From UBA4742 sp002403895 (GTDB lineage Bacteria > Actinomycetota > Acidimicrobiia > Acidimicrobiales > Acidimicrobilacustridaceae): a stretch of DNA of 64,000 nt. Each line of letters opens with the position of its first letter. Position 1 is the stretch's first letter. The DNA is taken from the NCBI GenBank assembly GCA_036823295.1, contig DAISGD010000007.1, positions 1-64,000 of the forward strand, written 5' to 3'. Made by a program: the position numbers and the translations under genes. The notes under the pieces are model-generated. The model saw only the letters and a list, made by a program, of their open reading frames with translations, had not been told where the DNA came from and searched no databases. This document shows positions 15,967-23,481 of this stretch, piece by piece.

Positions 15967-16848
15967 TCAGCCGGGGACGGAGGCGACGAGGGCCTCGCTG
16001 GCTTCCCACAGCTGGCGGGCGGCCTCGGCGTCGCGGCCGGCCTTGGACGCGGGGTGCAAGCGTGAGCGCACGTAGTACCCACCGGTCTTGCCCTCCACCT
16101 CGGGCGATGATGCCAGGTAGACGATGGTGCGGGCGCCGCGCTCGGCACTGATGAAGAAGGGACGGCCGGCCATCATGGTCACCCGCTCGATGCCGGTCGT
16201 GTCATCGACACTGCCGAACCCGGTAGCCACCGTGCCCGGGTGCAGGCAGTTGGCCGTCACCCCGGTGGCGTCGAGGCGACGAGCCAACTCGGTGGTGAAC
16301 AACACGTTGGCCAGCTTGGACTTCCCGTAGACGTCCATGGAGCGATAGCCCCGCTCGCTTTGCAGGTCGGCAAAGGACATGCCCCCGAGGGCGAAGCGAT
16401 GGGCGAACGAGGCCACGTTCACGATGCGTGACGGTGCACTGGACTGCAGACGGTCCAACAACAGATCTGTGAGCAGGAAGTGCCCGAGGTGGTTGACCCC
16501 GAACGTCGTCTCGAACCCCTGCGCGGTGACCTGACGTTGGGTGAGGATGGCCCCGGCATTGTTGACCAGGACATCGAGCCGGTCGAACTGCTCGTGGAAC
16601 TCAGCGCTGAAGGCGCTGATCGAGGCGAAGTCGCCCAGGTCGAGCGCCCTGACCTGCGCGGTGTCGCTACCTGAGCGGTCCCGGATCTCGTCGAGGGCGG
16701 CCTGGCCCTTGGCCTGGTTGCGGGCGGTGATCACCGTGGTGGCGCCGAGGCCGGCCAGGGCGACTGCTGCCTCCTTGCCGATACCGGAGTTGCCCCCGGT
16801 GATGACGATGACGGATCCGTGCAGGTCGGGGGAAGAGGAGGCGGCCAT
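15967..16848 (-). CDS. Short-chain dehydrogenase, retinol-dehydrogenase-like
   Basis: 293 residues. TGGNSGIG (~residues 17-24), NNAG, a Ser in NVASFAH and Y-x-x-x-K in VYGKSK are all present. GVNHLGHFLLTDLLL and LHPGTVATGF are typical of the retinol dehydrogenase/WW-oxidoreductase-like SDR group. An Arg after the second strand (TARNQAKG) suggests NADPH. The substrate is unknown. It is divergent from the Nudix gene at 16886. Confidence 0.88.
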   Translation of the reverse strand: MAASSSPDLHGSVIVITGGNSGIGKEAAVALAGLGATTVITARNQAKGQAALDEIRDRSGSDTAQVRALDLGDFASISAFSAEFHEQFDRLDVLVNNAGAILTQRQVTAQGFETTFGVNHLGHFLLTDLLLDRLQSSAPSRIVNVASFAHRFALGGMSFADLQSERGYRSMDVYGKSKLANVLFTTELARRLDATGVTANCLHPGTVATGFGSVDDTTGIERVTMMAGRPFFISAERGARTIVYLASSPEVEGKTGGYYVRSRLHPASKAGRDAEAARQLWEASEALVASVPG

Positions 16849-16885
16849 GGCGGCAGGGTACGCGCTCGGCCCGTAACCTCACCCC

Positions 16886-17614
16886 ATGACGGCCGTACCG
16901 GCGATCCCCGCCGCAACCGTGGTGTTGCTCCGTGACGGCCAGCGCGGCCTCGAGACCCTGATGTTGCGCCGCAACGCAAATCTCGCCTTCGCCGGGGGGA
17001 TGTGGGTGTGGCCCGGTGGTCGACTGGACCCCGACGACTATCCCGGTGGGGAGCCCGACGACGACCCGGCCGTGCTCCAGGACAGTGCTCGCCGGGCCGC
17101 GGTGCGAGAGGCCCGCGAAGAGGCTGACCTCGCGGTCGACCCCGACTCACTGGTGTGGTTCTCCCACTGGACCCCCCCGCCCATCAGCCCCAAGCGGTTC
17201 GCCACCTGGTTCTTCGCCGCCCCCGCCCCTGCCGGCGCGGTGCACATCGACGGAGGAGAGATTCACGGCCATGCGTGGATGACTCCGGCCGAGGCCATGG
17301 CCCGGCGCAACGCCCTCGAGCTCGCTTTGTCGCCACCGACCTGGATCACCCTCGAGCACCTCGCTGTCTTCGACTCGACCGACCAAGCGCTGGGCGCACT
17401 GGCCGCCCGAAGCCCGGAGTGGTTCGCCACCCGGTTCGCCACCTTGGAGGGCGGCGCGGTGGCCCTCTACGACGGGGATGCCGGTTACGAGGACGAGGAT
17501 CCCGACCGACCCGGCGCTCGCCACCGCCTGTGGATGGTGGGCGATACCTGGCGCTACGAGCGCTCGTCCGGACCGGTCTCGGCGGAGGACTCCGAGGGTT
17601 CAGAAGGCTCGTAG
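16886..17614 (+). CDS. Nudix hydrolase with an expanded Nudix box
   Basis: 242 residues. PGGRLDPDD opens the Nudix box and REAREEADL closes it. About 20 extra residues lie between the Gly-Gly and the REUxEE half, as in eukaryotic NUDT7/8/19-like CoA or acyl-CoA diphosphatases. Hydrolysis of a nucleoside-diphosphate-linked substrate such as CoA or NADH is likely. The exact one is inference. Its 3' end overlaps the convergent membrane protein gene by 61 bp. Confidence 0.82.
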   Translation: MTAVPAIPAATVVLLRDGQRGLETLMLRRNANLAFAGGMWVWPGGRLDPDDYPGGEPDDDPAVLQDSARRAAVREAREEADLAVDPDSLVWFSHWTPPPISPKRFATWFFAAPAPAGAVHIDGGEIHGHAWMTPAEAMARRNALELALSPPTWITLEHLAVFDSTDQALGALAARSPEWFATRFATLEGGAVALYDGDAGYEDEDPDRPGARHRLWMVGDTWRYERSSGPVSAEDSEGSEGS

Positions 17615-18768
17615 GATTCGGCCCGCCCAGAGCCTCCCTGCGCGGGCGGCACCCCGAGGGCGGATTCGTAGGCCTGCTCACCGAGCTCCTCGGCCTCGCG
17701 CACCAGCTCGTCGCGGGGCGGCGCCGCGACGTCCTCCTCCAGGTGGTTGCGCCGCAGCCACCGGCGCCAGCCGAGGTAGAAGAAGGGACCGGTGGCCAGG
17801 GGCGGGAGCCAGGTGAAGGCCCGAAACACCAGCACCCCGGCCACCACCTCGGCGTGATCACCGCCGGCCGCCACCAACGCGCCAGTGAGTCCCAGCTCGA
17901 CGACGCCCACCCCACCCGGCGTGATGGGGATCGACTGGAGGATGCGGACGAGGGCGAACGAGGCCAGCACCACGCTCCACGACACCTCCGACTCGCTCAC
18001 GCCGACGAGGCGGAGCGAGACGAGCAGCACCAGGTAGACCGAGAGCTCGCTCAGGTAGGCAGCGATGGTGAGGACGTGCCAGTGGGCGCGCAGGAGCCCG
18101 ATCGATTCGTGGCGGAACGCCACTACCCGGGACCCGAAATCGGGCACCGGCGGCCGCTTGATCCAACCGAGGGGTCGGGCGCTGACTCGACCGGCCCAAT
18201 CCCCGGCCTTGCGGGCAAAGGCCTCGCTGCGCAGCGAGCCGACGGCCAACACGATCGAGCCGACCAGCAATCCCACCCCGATGACGGCCACCGGGGCCAG
18301 ACCGTCGGAGGTGTCGCCCGTGAGACGGATGCACACGAAGGCGATCACCGGCATCGAGAACTTGGCGATGTTGTCGAACATGCCGGAGATGACCAGTCCT
18401 TTGGCCACATCGCCCGCCGTCAGCCGGAAGCTCCGGTACATCCGGTACACCATCCCGTAGGCCACGACCTCGCCCCCCGGGAGGGCACTCGACAGCGCCG
18501 TGCCGGTCTGGGCCACCGCCATCGCCTCCCAGAACCGCAGACCAGGGAAAGCGGTCATGAGTAGCGGTCCCACCGACGCCAGGTTCCAGGCCGACACCAC
18601 CACCAGCAGCGCCACACCGTCCCACGACAGCGTCTGGATGGTTGCCCATACCGAGGCGTAGTCGGCGACCTGGGGCAGGACGAACCCGAACGTGAACACC
18701 ACCACGACCAGGCCGATGACCGGCCCCAGGAGGCGGCGCCACCGGGGCTTGCGGGGGCCGTCGCTCAT
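17554..18768 (-). CDS. Lysylphosphatidylglycerol synthase TM-region family protein
   Basis: 404 residues with about eight hydrophobic helices. SALPGGEVVAYGMVYRMY and ITPGGVGVVELGLTG are the two conserved loops of the UPF0104/LPG_synthase_TM family (flippase-like membrane domain). The soluble aminoacyltransferase domain of MprF is absent. A ~70-residue acidic, Ser/Glu-rich C-terminal tail is cytoplasmic by charge. Its start overlaps the upstream gene's stop by 4 bp (ATGA), so translation is probably coupled to the 18765-19583 gene. Confidence 0.85.
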   Translation of the reverse strand: MSDGPRKPRWRRLLGPVIGLVVVVFTFGFVLPQVADYASVWATIQTLSWDGVALLVVVSAWNLASVGPLLMTAFPGLRFWEAMAVAQTGTALSSALPGGEVVAYGMVYRMYRSFRLTAGDVAKGLVISGMFDNIAKFSMPVIAFVCIRLTGDTSDGLAPVAVIGVGLLVGSIVLAVGSLRSEAFARKAGDWAGRVSARPLGWIKRPPVPDFGSRVVAFRHESIGLLRAHWHVLTIAAYLSELSVYLVLLVSLRLVGVSESEVSWSVVLASFALVRILQSIPITPGGVGVVELGLTGALVAAGGDHAEVVAGVLVFRAFTWLPPLATGPFFYLGWRRWLRRNHLEEDVAAPPRDELVREAEELGEQAYESALGVPPAQGGSGRAESYEPSEPSESSAETGPDERS

Positions 18769-19583
18769 CGCTCGCCCATGCCCGGGTCGCCAACGGGCGC
18801 GGCTGGCACGGCCAGCACCGATCCCCCCGGCGTGACACGGATCGCCCTCGTGCGCTGCACCACGCCGATGGTGTCGACCTGCACATCAGTGGTGGCACAG
18901 CCACCCTCTTTCCGGGCCTGGTAGTTGACCCGGACGCGCTCCACCTCGTGAACGGCGCCCGACGCCGACCGCAGCCGCAGCCCGCTCCAGCACACCTCGA
19001 CGCCGGGATCGTCGCAGCGGGCGAAGACCTCGGACCACACCATCGGGGCGGCCAGGCGATCGCCGACGGCGAAGAGTTCCCGCACGACCACGAGCGCGCC
19101 GGTCGCGGTGTCGGTCACCTCGCCGCGCCACGCGGTGGTCCCCGGCGGCGACGACTGATCGCCATGGCAGACTCGCAGCCGGTAAGCCCGGCCCGGGAGC
19201 CAGGCCAGATCCCGGGTGTTGACGTTGCCGGTGGCGCTGGGCAGGGCCGAGACCGAACCGTCAAGCTCCCGCCCGTCGGGGTGGTAGCCACCCCAGTTGA
19301 CCGCGGTGGCCCCGGGATGCGGCGGATACCACTGCAGTCCCAGGTGGGCCGCGCCGCCGTCCCGACCGCGGTCCACGAAGGAGACTTGCAGCGCCCAGAA
19401 GAACAGGGCGGCGACGACGGGGGCGTGGCGCACGTCGAGCGTGACTTCGGCCGCCACCCACTCCCCCGGGGGGACCTCCCAGATCAGATGGAACGACGAC
19501 GCCGCGTTGGCCGAGCGGGGGGACCCGGCGGAGCCGTCCCACACCAGGCGCTGTCGCCAGCGATCCAAGAACACACCCCGCAC
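18765..19583 (-). CDS. Conserved-looking protein of unknown function
   Basis: 272 residues from GTG 19583. It has no signal peptide or membrane segment that I can see. The sequence is rich in Trp, Gly and beta-strand-like stretches (FHLIWEVPPGEWVAAEVTLDV, GLQWYPPHP). Paired Cys (FARCDDPGVEVCWSG) are also present, suggesting a beta-sandwich carbohydrate-binding-like fold. That is inference only. It is coupled by a 4-bp overlap to the LPG_synthase_TM-family gene. Confidence 0.65.
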   Translation of the reverse strand: MRGVFLDRWRQRLVWDGSAGSPRSANAASSFHLIWEVPPGEWVAAEVTLDVRHAPVVAALFFWALQVSFVDRGRDGGAAHLGLQWYPPHPGATAVNWGGYHPDGRELDGSVSALPSATGNVNTRDLAWLPGRAYRLRVCHGDQSSPPGTTAWRGEVTDTATGALVVVRELFAVGDRLAAPMVWSEVFARCDDPGVEVCWSGLRLRSASGAVHEVERVRVNYQARKEGGCATTDVQVDTIGVVQRTRAIRVTPGGSVLAVPAAPVGDPGMGER

Positions 19584-19685
19584 CCTACGGGCGACCTGCC
19601 GGGAGCGCGGACCTCGTCGCGTCCGACCCGGTGGCCCCCTACCGCACCGGTGGGGCGTCTACCGTTTCGCGCCGGTCGCCCTCCG

Positions 19686-20414
19686 TCAGAACTGGTGGAC
19701 GCGGCCCACGAAGTCGGCCAGCACCGCCTCGTCACCGAAAACGGCGAACCCGTCCCCGTCGGCCTCGCGGCGACCCCACAACCACAACAGCAGGTCCGAC
19801 GCCGACGCCCGTACGGCCACCTCGCCCTTGCCGTGGGTGCGCTCGAGGTGGTGTTGGCCGTCGCCGATGGTCAGAATCCATTCGCCGTCGGCATCCGTCG
19901 TGTGCACATGAATGGTGAGCGGGTCGCCGGCCAGGCACTCGGGCTTGGCCGCCAGGAAGATGTCCAGGAACTCGTCGACGCCGTCGACGGCGATGGCGGG
20001 TTCGATGTCAGCCTCGGCCCCGATGGCCAGATCTGCGTCCCAGGCATGGACGGTGAACTCCTGGGCCATCCGACGCTGGATGAACGCGCCGTCGTGTTGG
20101 TGGCTCCAACTCCAGCGCGGCGCGGCGGGGTCGACCGCGGCCACCGCGGCGGCGCCATCGGCCACTTCGGCCCGGTACCACGCGATCACGTCGGCATCGT
20201 CGGGCCGTTGGGGCGGAGTCCAGTCGGTTGGCGGCTCCTCCCCCCCGGCGGCGATGGCACCCCAGAACGACAGCACCACGCTCAGGTGGGACAACAAGTC
20301 GGCCACGGTCCATTCCGGGCACGACGGCACCGGACGGTCGAGCGCCCCGGCAGCCGCCACCGCGGTCCGCGCTGCCGCGTCACGCAGAATCTGGTCGTAC
20401 TGGTGAGTGTCCAT
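19686..20414 (-). CDS. Maleylpyruvate isomerase family mycothiol-dependent enzyme
   Basis: 242 residues from ATG 20414 (GTG 20423 also possible). The N-terminal DinB-like four-helix domain shows metal-ligand His positions in DLLSHLSVV and EFTVHAWDADLA. The C-terminal half (LLLWLWGRREADG, FAVFGDEAVLADF) matches the MDMPI C-terminal domain. Members use mycothiol as a cofactor in isomerisation or thiol transfer. This supports an actinobacterial host. The substrate is unknown. Confidence 0.88.
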   Translation of the reverse strand: MDTHQYDQILRDAAARTAVAAAGALDRPVPSCPEWTVADLLSHLSVVLSFWGAIAAGGEEPPTDWTPPQRPDDADVIAWYRAEVADGAAAVAAVDPAAPRWSWSHQHDGAFIQRRMAQEFTVHAWDADLAIGAEADIEPAIAVDGVDEFLDIFLAAKPECLAGDPLTIHVHTTDADGEWILTIGDGQHHLERTHGKGEVAVRASASDLLLWLWGRREADGDGFAVFGDEAVLADFVGRVHQF

Positions 20415-20485
20415 GGCGCGCACGGTACCGCTCCGGGCGTGGTGATGCGGAAGAGTGATCGGCCCCGGGTGCTACCTTGCCGCCC

Positions 20486-21310
20486 ATGTTGGGGCTGGAC
20501 GATCACGATCGGGTGCGGCTCCTCACGCTCGACCGACCCGAGGCGCTGAACGCGTTCGACAACGCACTTTACGACGCCACCGCGGCGGCGCTCAACGAGG
20601 CGGCGGCGGACGACGAGGTAGCCGTCGTGGTGATCACCGGCTCCGGGCGGGCATTCTCCGCCGGTCAGGACCTCGTGGAGATGGCCGAGCTGGCCGCCGG
20701 GATGGGCATTCCGGGCCCCGAGGCCGAACCCGAATCCCTGAAGGGCGTGGTGTCGGGCTTCCCGGGTCTGCTCGATGCCCTCCAGAGCTTCCCCAAGCCC
20801 CTCATGGCCGCGGTCAATGGCCTCGGCCTGGGTATCGGCTTCACCATGCTGGCCCACTGCGACCTGGTGCTCATCGCCGAGGGGGCCCGGCTCAAGACCC
20901 CGTTCACCTCGCTCGGCGTCGCCCCGGAGGCGGCCAGCAGCCTGCTGTTCCCGGTACGAATGGGCTGGCAGCAGGCCGCCCGGGTGCTCTTCACCTCGGA
21001 CTGGATCAGCGCGGCGGAAGCGGTCGAGCTGGGGATCGCCCTGCGGGTGTGCCCCCCCGACGCGCTGGTGGACGAGACCCTCGAGCTCGCCGGTCGTATC
21101 GCCCGCATGCCCATCAGCTCGTTGGTGGTGACCAAGCGCCTCATGCTCGACGCCCAGCTGCCGCTCGTGCGCCAGGCTCGCCAACGGGAAAACGCCGCCT
21201 TCCTCACCCTGATGGGCGGGCCCGCCAACCTGGAGGCGCTGACCGCCTTCGCCGAAAAGCGTGAGCCCGACTTCACCGCCGTCGACGATCGGCCCCCGCC
21301 GGCGTCGTGA
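20486..21310 (+). CDS. Enoyl-CoA hydratase/isomerase (crotonase) family
   Basis: 274 residues from ATG 20486. The oxyanion-hole motifs are GSGRAFSAGQDL (~residues 53-64) and AVNGLGLGIGFTM (~110-122). TSLGVAPEAASS carries a Glu at the position of the second catalytic Glu in hydratases. The first catalytic Glu is replaced by a Gly/Ile-rich stretch, which favours an isomerase or other crotonase reaction over classical hydration. It may act with the acyl-CoA dehydrogenase elsewhere in the window. That link is only functional inference. Confidence 0.85.
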   Translation: MLGLDDHDRVRLLTLDRPEALNAFDNALYDATAAALNEAAADDEVAVVVITGSGRAFSAGQDLVEMAELAAGMGIPGPEAEPESLKGVVSGFPGLLDALQSFPKPLMAAVNGLGLGIGFTMLAHCDLVLIAEGARLKTPFTSLGVAPEAASSLLFPVRMGWQQAARVLFTSDWISAAEAVELGIALRVCPPDALVDETLELAGRIARMPISSLVVTKRLMLDAQLPLVRQARQRENAAFLTLMGGPANLEALTAFAEKREPDFTAVDDRPPPAS

Positions 21311-21356
21311 GGAAATCTCTTTGCCTGCGCCCGTCCCAATCCGCGAGCCTGGGGTC

Positions 21357-21908
21357 ATGGAGCATCTGACCACCGAAGCGCTCGAAGCCGGCCTCGACGA
21401 GATCCGTCGGTCCCCCGCTGACGAGGGCCGGGTGGAGCTCATCGTTGCCCGCCCCGCTGTGGGTGAGCGTGACGAGCTCACCGAGGCCGAGCTGGATGTC
21501 ACACTCGGGTTGGTGGGCGACACCTGGTCGATCCGACCGAGCTCGACATCCGAGGACGGCAGGGCCCACCCCGAGATGCAGCTCAACATGATCAACACTC
21601 GGGCCATCGCCCTCATCTCCGGCGAGCCGGCCCGCTGGGTCCTGGCTGGGGACCAGCTCTACGTCGACCTGGACCTGAGCACCTCCAACTTGCCGCCGGG
21701 TACCCGTCTGGCGCTGGGATCTGCCGTCATCGAAGTCACCGCACAGCCCCACCGGGGGTGCGCCAAGTTCGCCGAGCGCTTCGGGCTCGACGCCGCGCGC
21801 TGGGTCAACTCCCCCGCCGGGCGCGAGCTGAACCTGCGGGGCATCAACGCCAAGGTGGTCACCCCGGGCACCATCCGCGTCGGCGACGTGGCCCGCAAGG
21901 TGACCTGA
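21357..21908 (+). CDS. MOSC domain protein
   Basis: 183 residues from ATG 21357, 46 bp after the crotonase stop. The C-terminal half shows the MOSC signature: ITAQPHRGCAKF-like stretch VTAQPHRGCAKFAERFG with its conserved Cys, then NLRGINAKVVTPGTIRVGD. MOSC proteins bind a sulfur or molybdenum cofactor ligand and deliver or receive sulfur. Stand-alone members are often involved in molybdoenzyme maturation or reduction of N-hydroxylated compounds. No molybdenum genes are nearby. Confidence 0.85.
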   Translation: MEHLTTEALEAGLDEIRRSPADEGRVELIVARPAVGERDELTEAELDVTLGLVGDTWSIRPSSTSEDGRAHPEMQLNMINTRAIALISGEPARWVLAGDQLYVDLDLSTSNLPPGTRLALGSAVIEVTAQPHRGCAKFAERFGLDAARWVNSPAGRELNLRGINAKVVTPGTIRVGDVARKVT

Positions 21909-22007
21909 AGCGCGGCCGGACACGCGTCTGGCGTCAGCAGGGGACTTGCCCGCACGCGACGCCACGCGAACGGCTATGAATGGCTCAGCGCAGCCAAGGG
22001 GGACGAC

Positions 22008-23207
22008 ATGACCGGTACACCTGTGTCCGACTGGACAACGGACTACGACGTCTTCGATCCCGACTACGTGGCCGACCCGTTCCCGGTGTGGGACGACTTG
22101 CGCGACGCCTGTCCGATCGCCCACACCGAGCGGTGGGGTGGCTCCTGGCTGCCGACCCGCTACGCCGATGTCTCCGCCATCGCCCACGACATCGAGCACT
22201 TCAGCTCCCGGGAAATTACCGTCGTCCCGCCGCCGGAGGACGACATCAGCTCCGTGGGCTTCGCCATCCCGGTCCCGCCGATCGATTCCGACCCGCCCAT
22301 GCACACCTGGGCCCGCCGACTGCTGCTGCCGTGGTTCTCCCACCGCCGGGTCGATGAGTACGAGCCCATCACCCGCGAGCTGTGCAACCGCCTCATCGAC
22401 GGCTTCATCGACTCCGGTCACGCCGATGCCGCCGCCGACTACGCCCAGCAGATCCCGGCGCGGGTGATCGCGCTGACCCTCGGAGTTCCCCCCGACATGG
22501 CCGACACGTTCACGGGCTGGGTGCGAGATGTGCTCGAGTTCGCCCATGATGAGCAGCGCCGCAATGCCGGGCGCGATGCCATCGCCCTCTACCTCATGGA
22601 GAAGATGGAGGAGCGGCGAACCGAGCCCGGCGACGATCTCATCAGCGTGCTGTTGCACACCGAGGTCGAGGGCGAGCCGCTCCCCGACATGCACGTGCTG
22701 GGCACCGCCGCCCTGACCCTCATCGCCGGCGTCGACACGACGTGGTCGGGCATCGGGTCGGCCATGTGGCACCTCGCCACCCACGAAGCTGACCGCCGGC
22801 GACTGGTGGCCCAGCCCGAGTTGATGGCCACCGCATTGGAGGAGTTGTTGCGGGCCTACTCCCCGGTCACCATGGCTCGCATCGTCACGGAGGACGTGGA
22901 GGTCGAGGGCTGCCCGATGAAGGCCGGCGATCGGGTGCTGATGAACTTCCCGGCGGCCAACCGCGACCCGGAGATGTTCGACCACCCCGATGAGGTGCTC
23001 CTCGACCGGGCGGTCAATCGCCATCTCGCCTTCGGCGTGGGCATCCACCGCTGCGCCGGGTCGAACCTGGCCCGGATGGAGTTAGGGGTGGCGATCGAGG
23101 AATGGCTCAAGCGGATCCCCGAGTTCCGCCTGGCCGACGGCGCCGAGGTCACCTGGGCGGGTGGCCAGGTCCGTGGCCCCCGCACCCTCCCGGTGGTGTT
23201 CCCATGA
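22008..23207 (+). CDS. Cytochrome P450
   Basis: 399 residues from ATG 22008, with GGGGGA upstream. The I-helix oxygen-binding motif is AGVDTTWS (~residue 240), the K-helix ExxR is EELLR and the heme loop FGVGIHRCAGSNLARME carries the thiolate Cys. It is a soluble bacterial class I P450. The ferredoxin gene overlaps its stop by 4 bp, so the two proteins are probably partners. No ferredoxin reductase is adjacent. The substrate is unknown. Confidence 0.95.
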   Translation: MTGTPVSDWTTDYDVFDPDYVADPFPVWDDLRDACPIAHTERWGGSWLPTRYADVSAIAHDIEHFSSREITVVPPPEDDISSVGFAIPVPPIDSDPPMHTWARRLLLPWFSHRRVDEYEPITRELCNRLIDGFIDSGHADAAADYAQQIPARVIALTLGVPPDMADTFTGWVRDVLEFAHDEQRRNAGRDAIALYLMEKMEERRTEPGDDLISVLLHTEVEGEPLPDMHVLGTAALTLIAGVDTTWSGIGSAMWHLATHEADRRRLVAQPELMATALEELLRAYSPVTMARIVTEDVEVEGCPMKAGDRVLMNFPAANRDPEMFDHPDEVLLDRAVNRHLAFGVGIHRCAGSNLARMELGVAIEEWLKRIPEFRLADGAEVTWAGGQVRGPRTLPVVFP

Positions 23208-23401
23208 AGGTCAGCGTCGATCCCGACAAGTGCCAGGGCCACAATCGCTGCTACGCCTTGGTGCCCGAGGTCTTCGACGTCGATGACCTCGGCTACGCCT
23301 CGGCCAAGGGTGACGGCATCGTGCCGCCCGAGCTGGCCGACAAGGCCCGCCTGGCCGCGGCCAACTGCCCCGAGTTCGCCATCACCATCGACGAGACCTG
23401 A
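23204..23401 (+). CDS. Ferredoxin, P450-associated CX2HX2C type
   Basis: 65 residues from ATG 23204, overlapping the P450 stop as ATGA. The cluster motif is CQGHNRC with a later CPEF, that is C-x2-H-x2-C...CP. A His occupies the place of the second Cys of standard [4Fe-4S] ferredoxins. Such variants in actinobacteria usually carry a [3Fe-4S] cluster or bind [4Fe-4S] with His. It is the likely electron donor to the P450. Confidence 0.92.
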   Translation: MKVSVDPDKCQGHNRCYALVPEVFDVDDLGYASAKGDGIVPPELADKARLAAANCPEFAITIDET

Positions 23402-23481
23402 CCTGCGGGGTCGTGCCACTGACCACCGTGGCGGTAGTCAACGGCACAAGCCCAATCGGCCGCGAGCGCTGGAGGGCGGCG

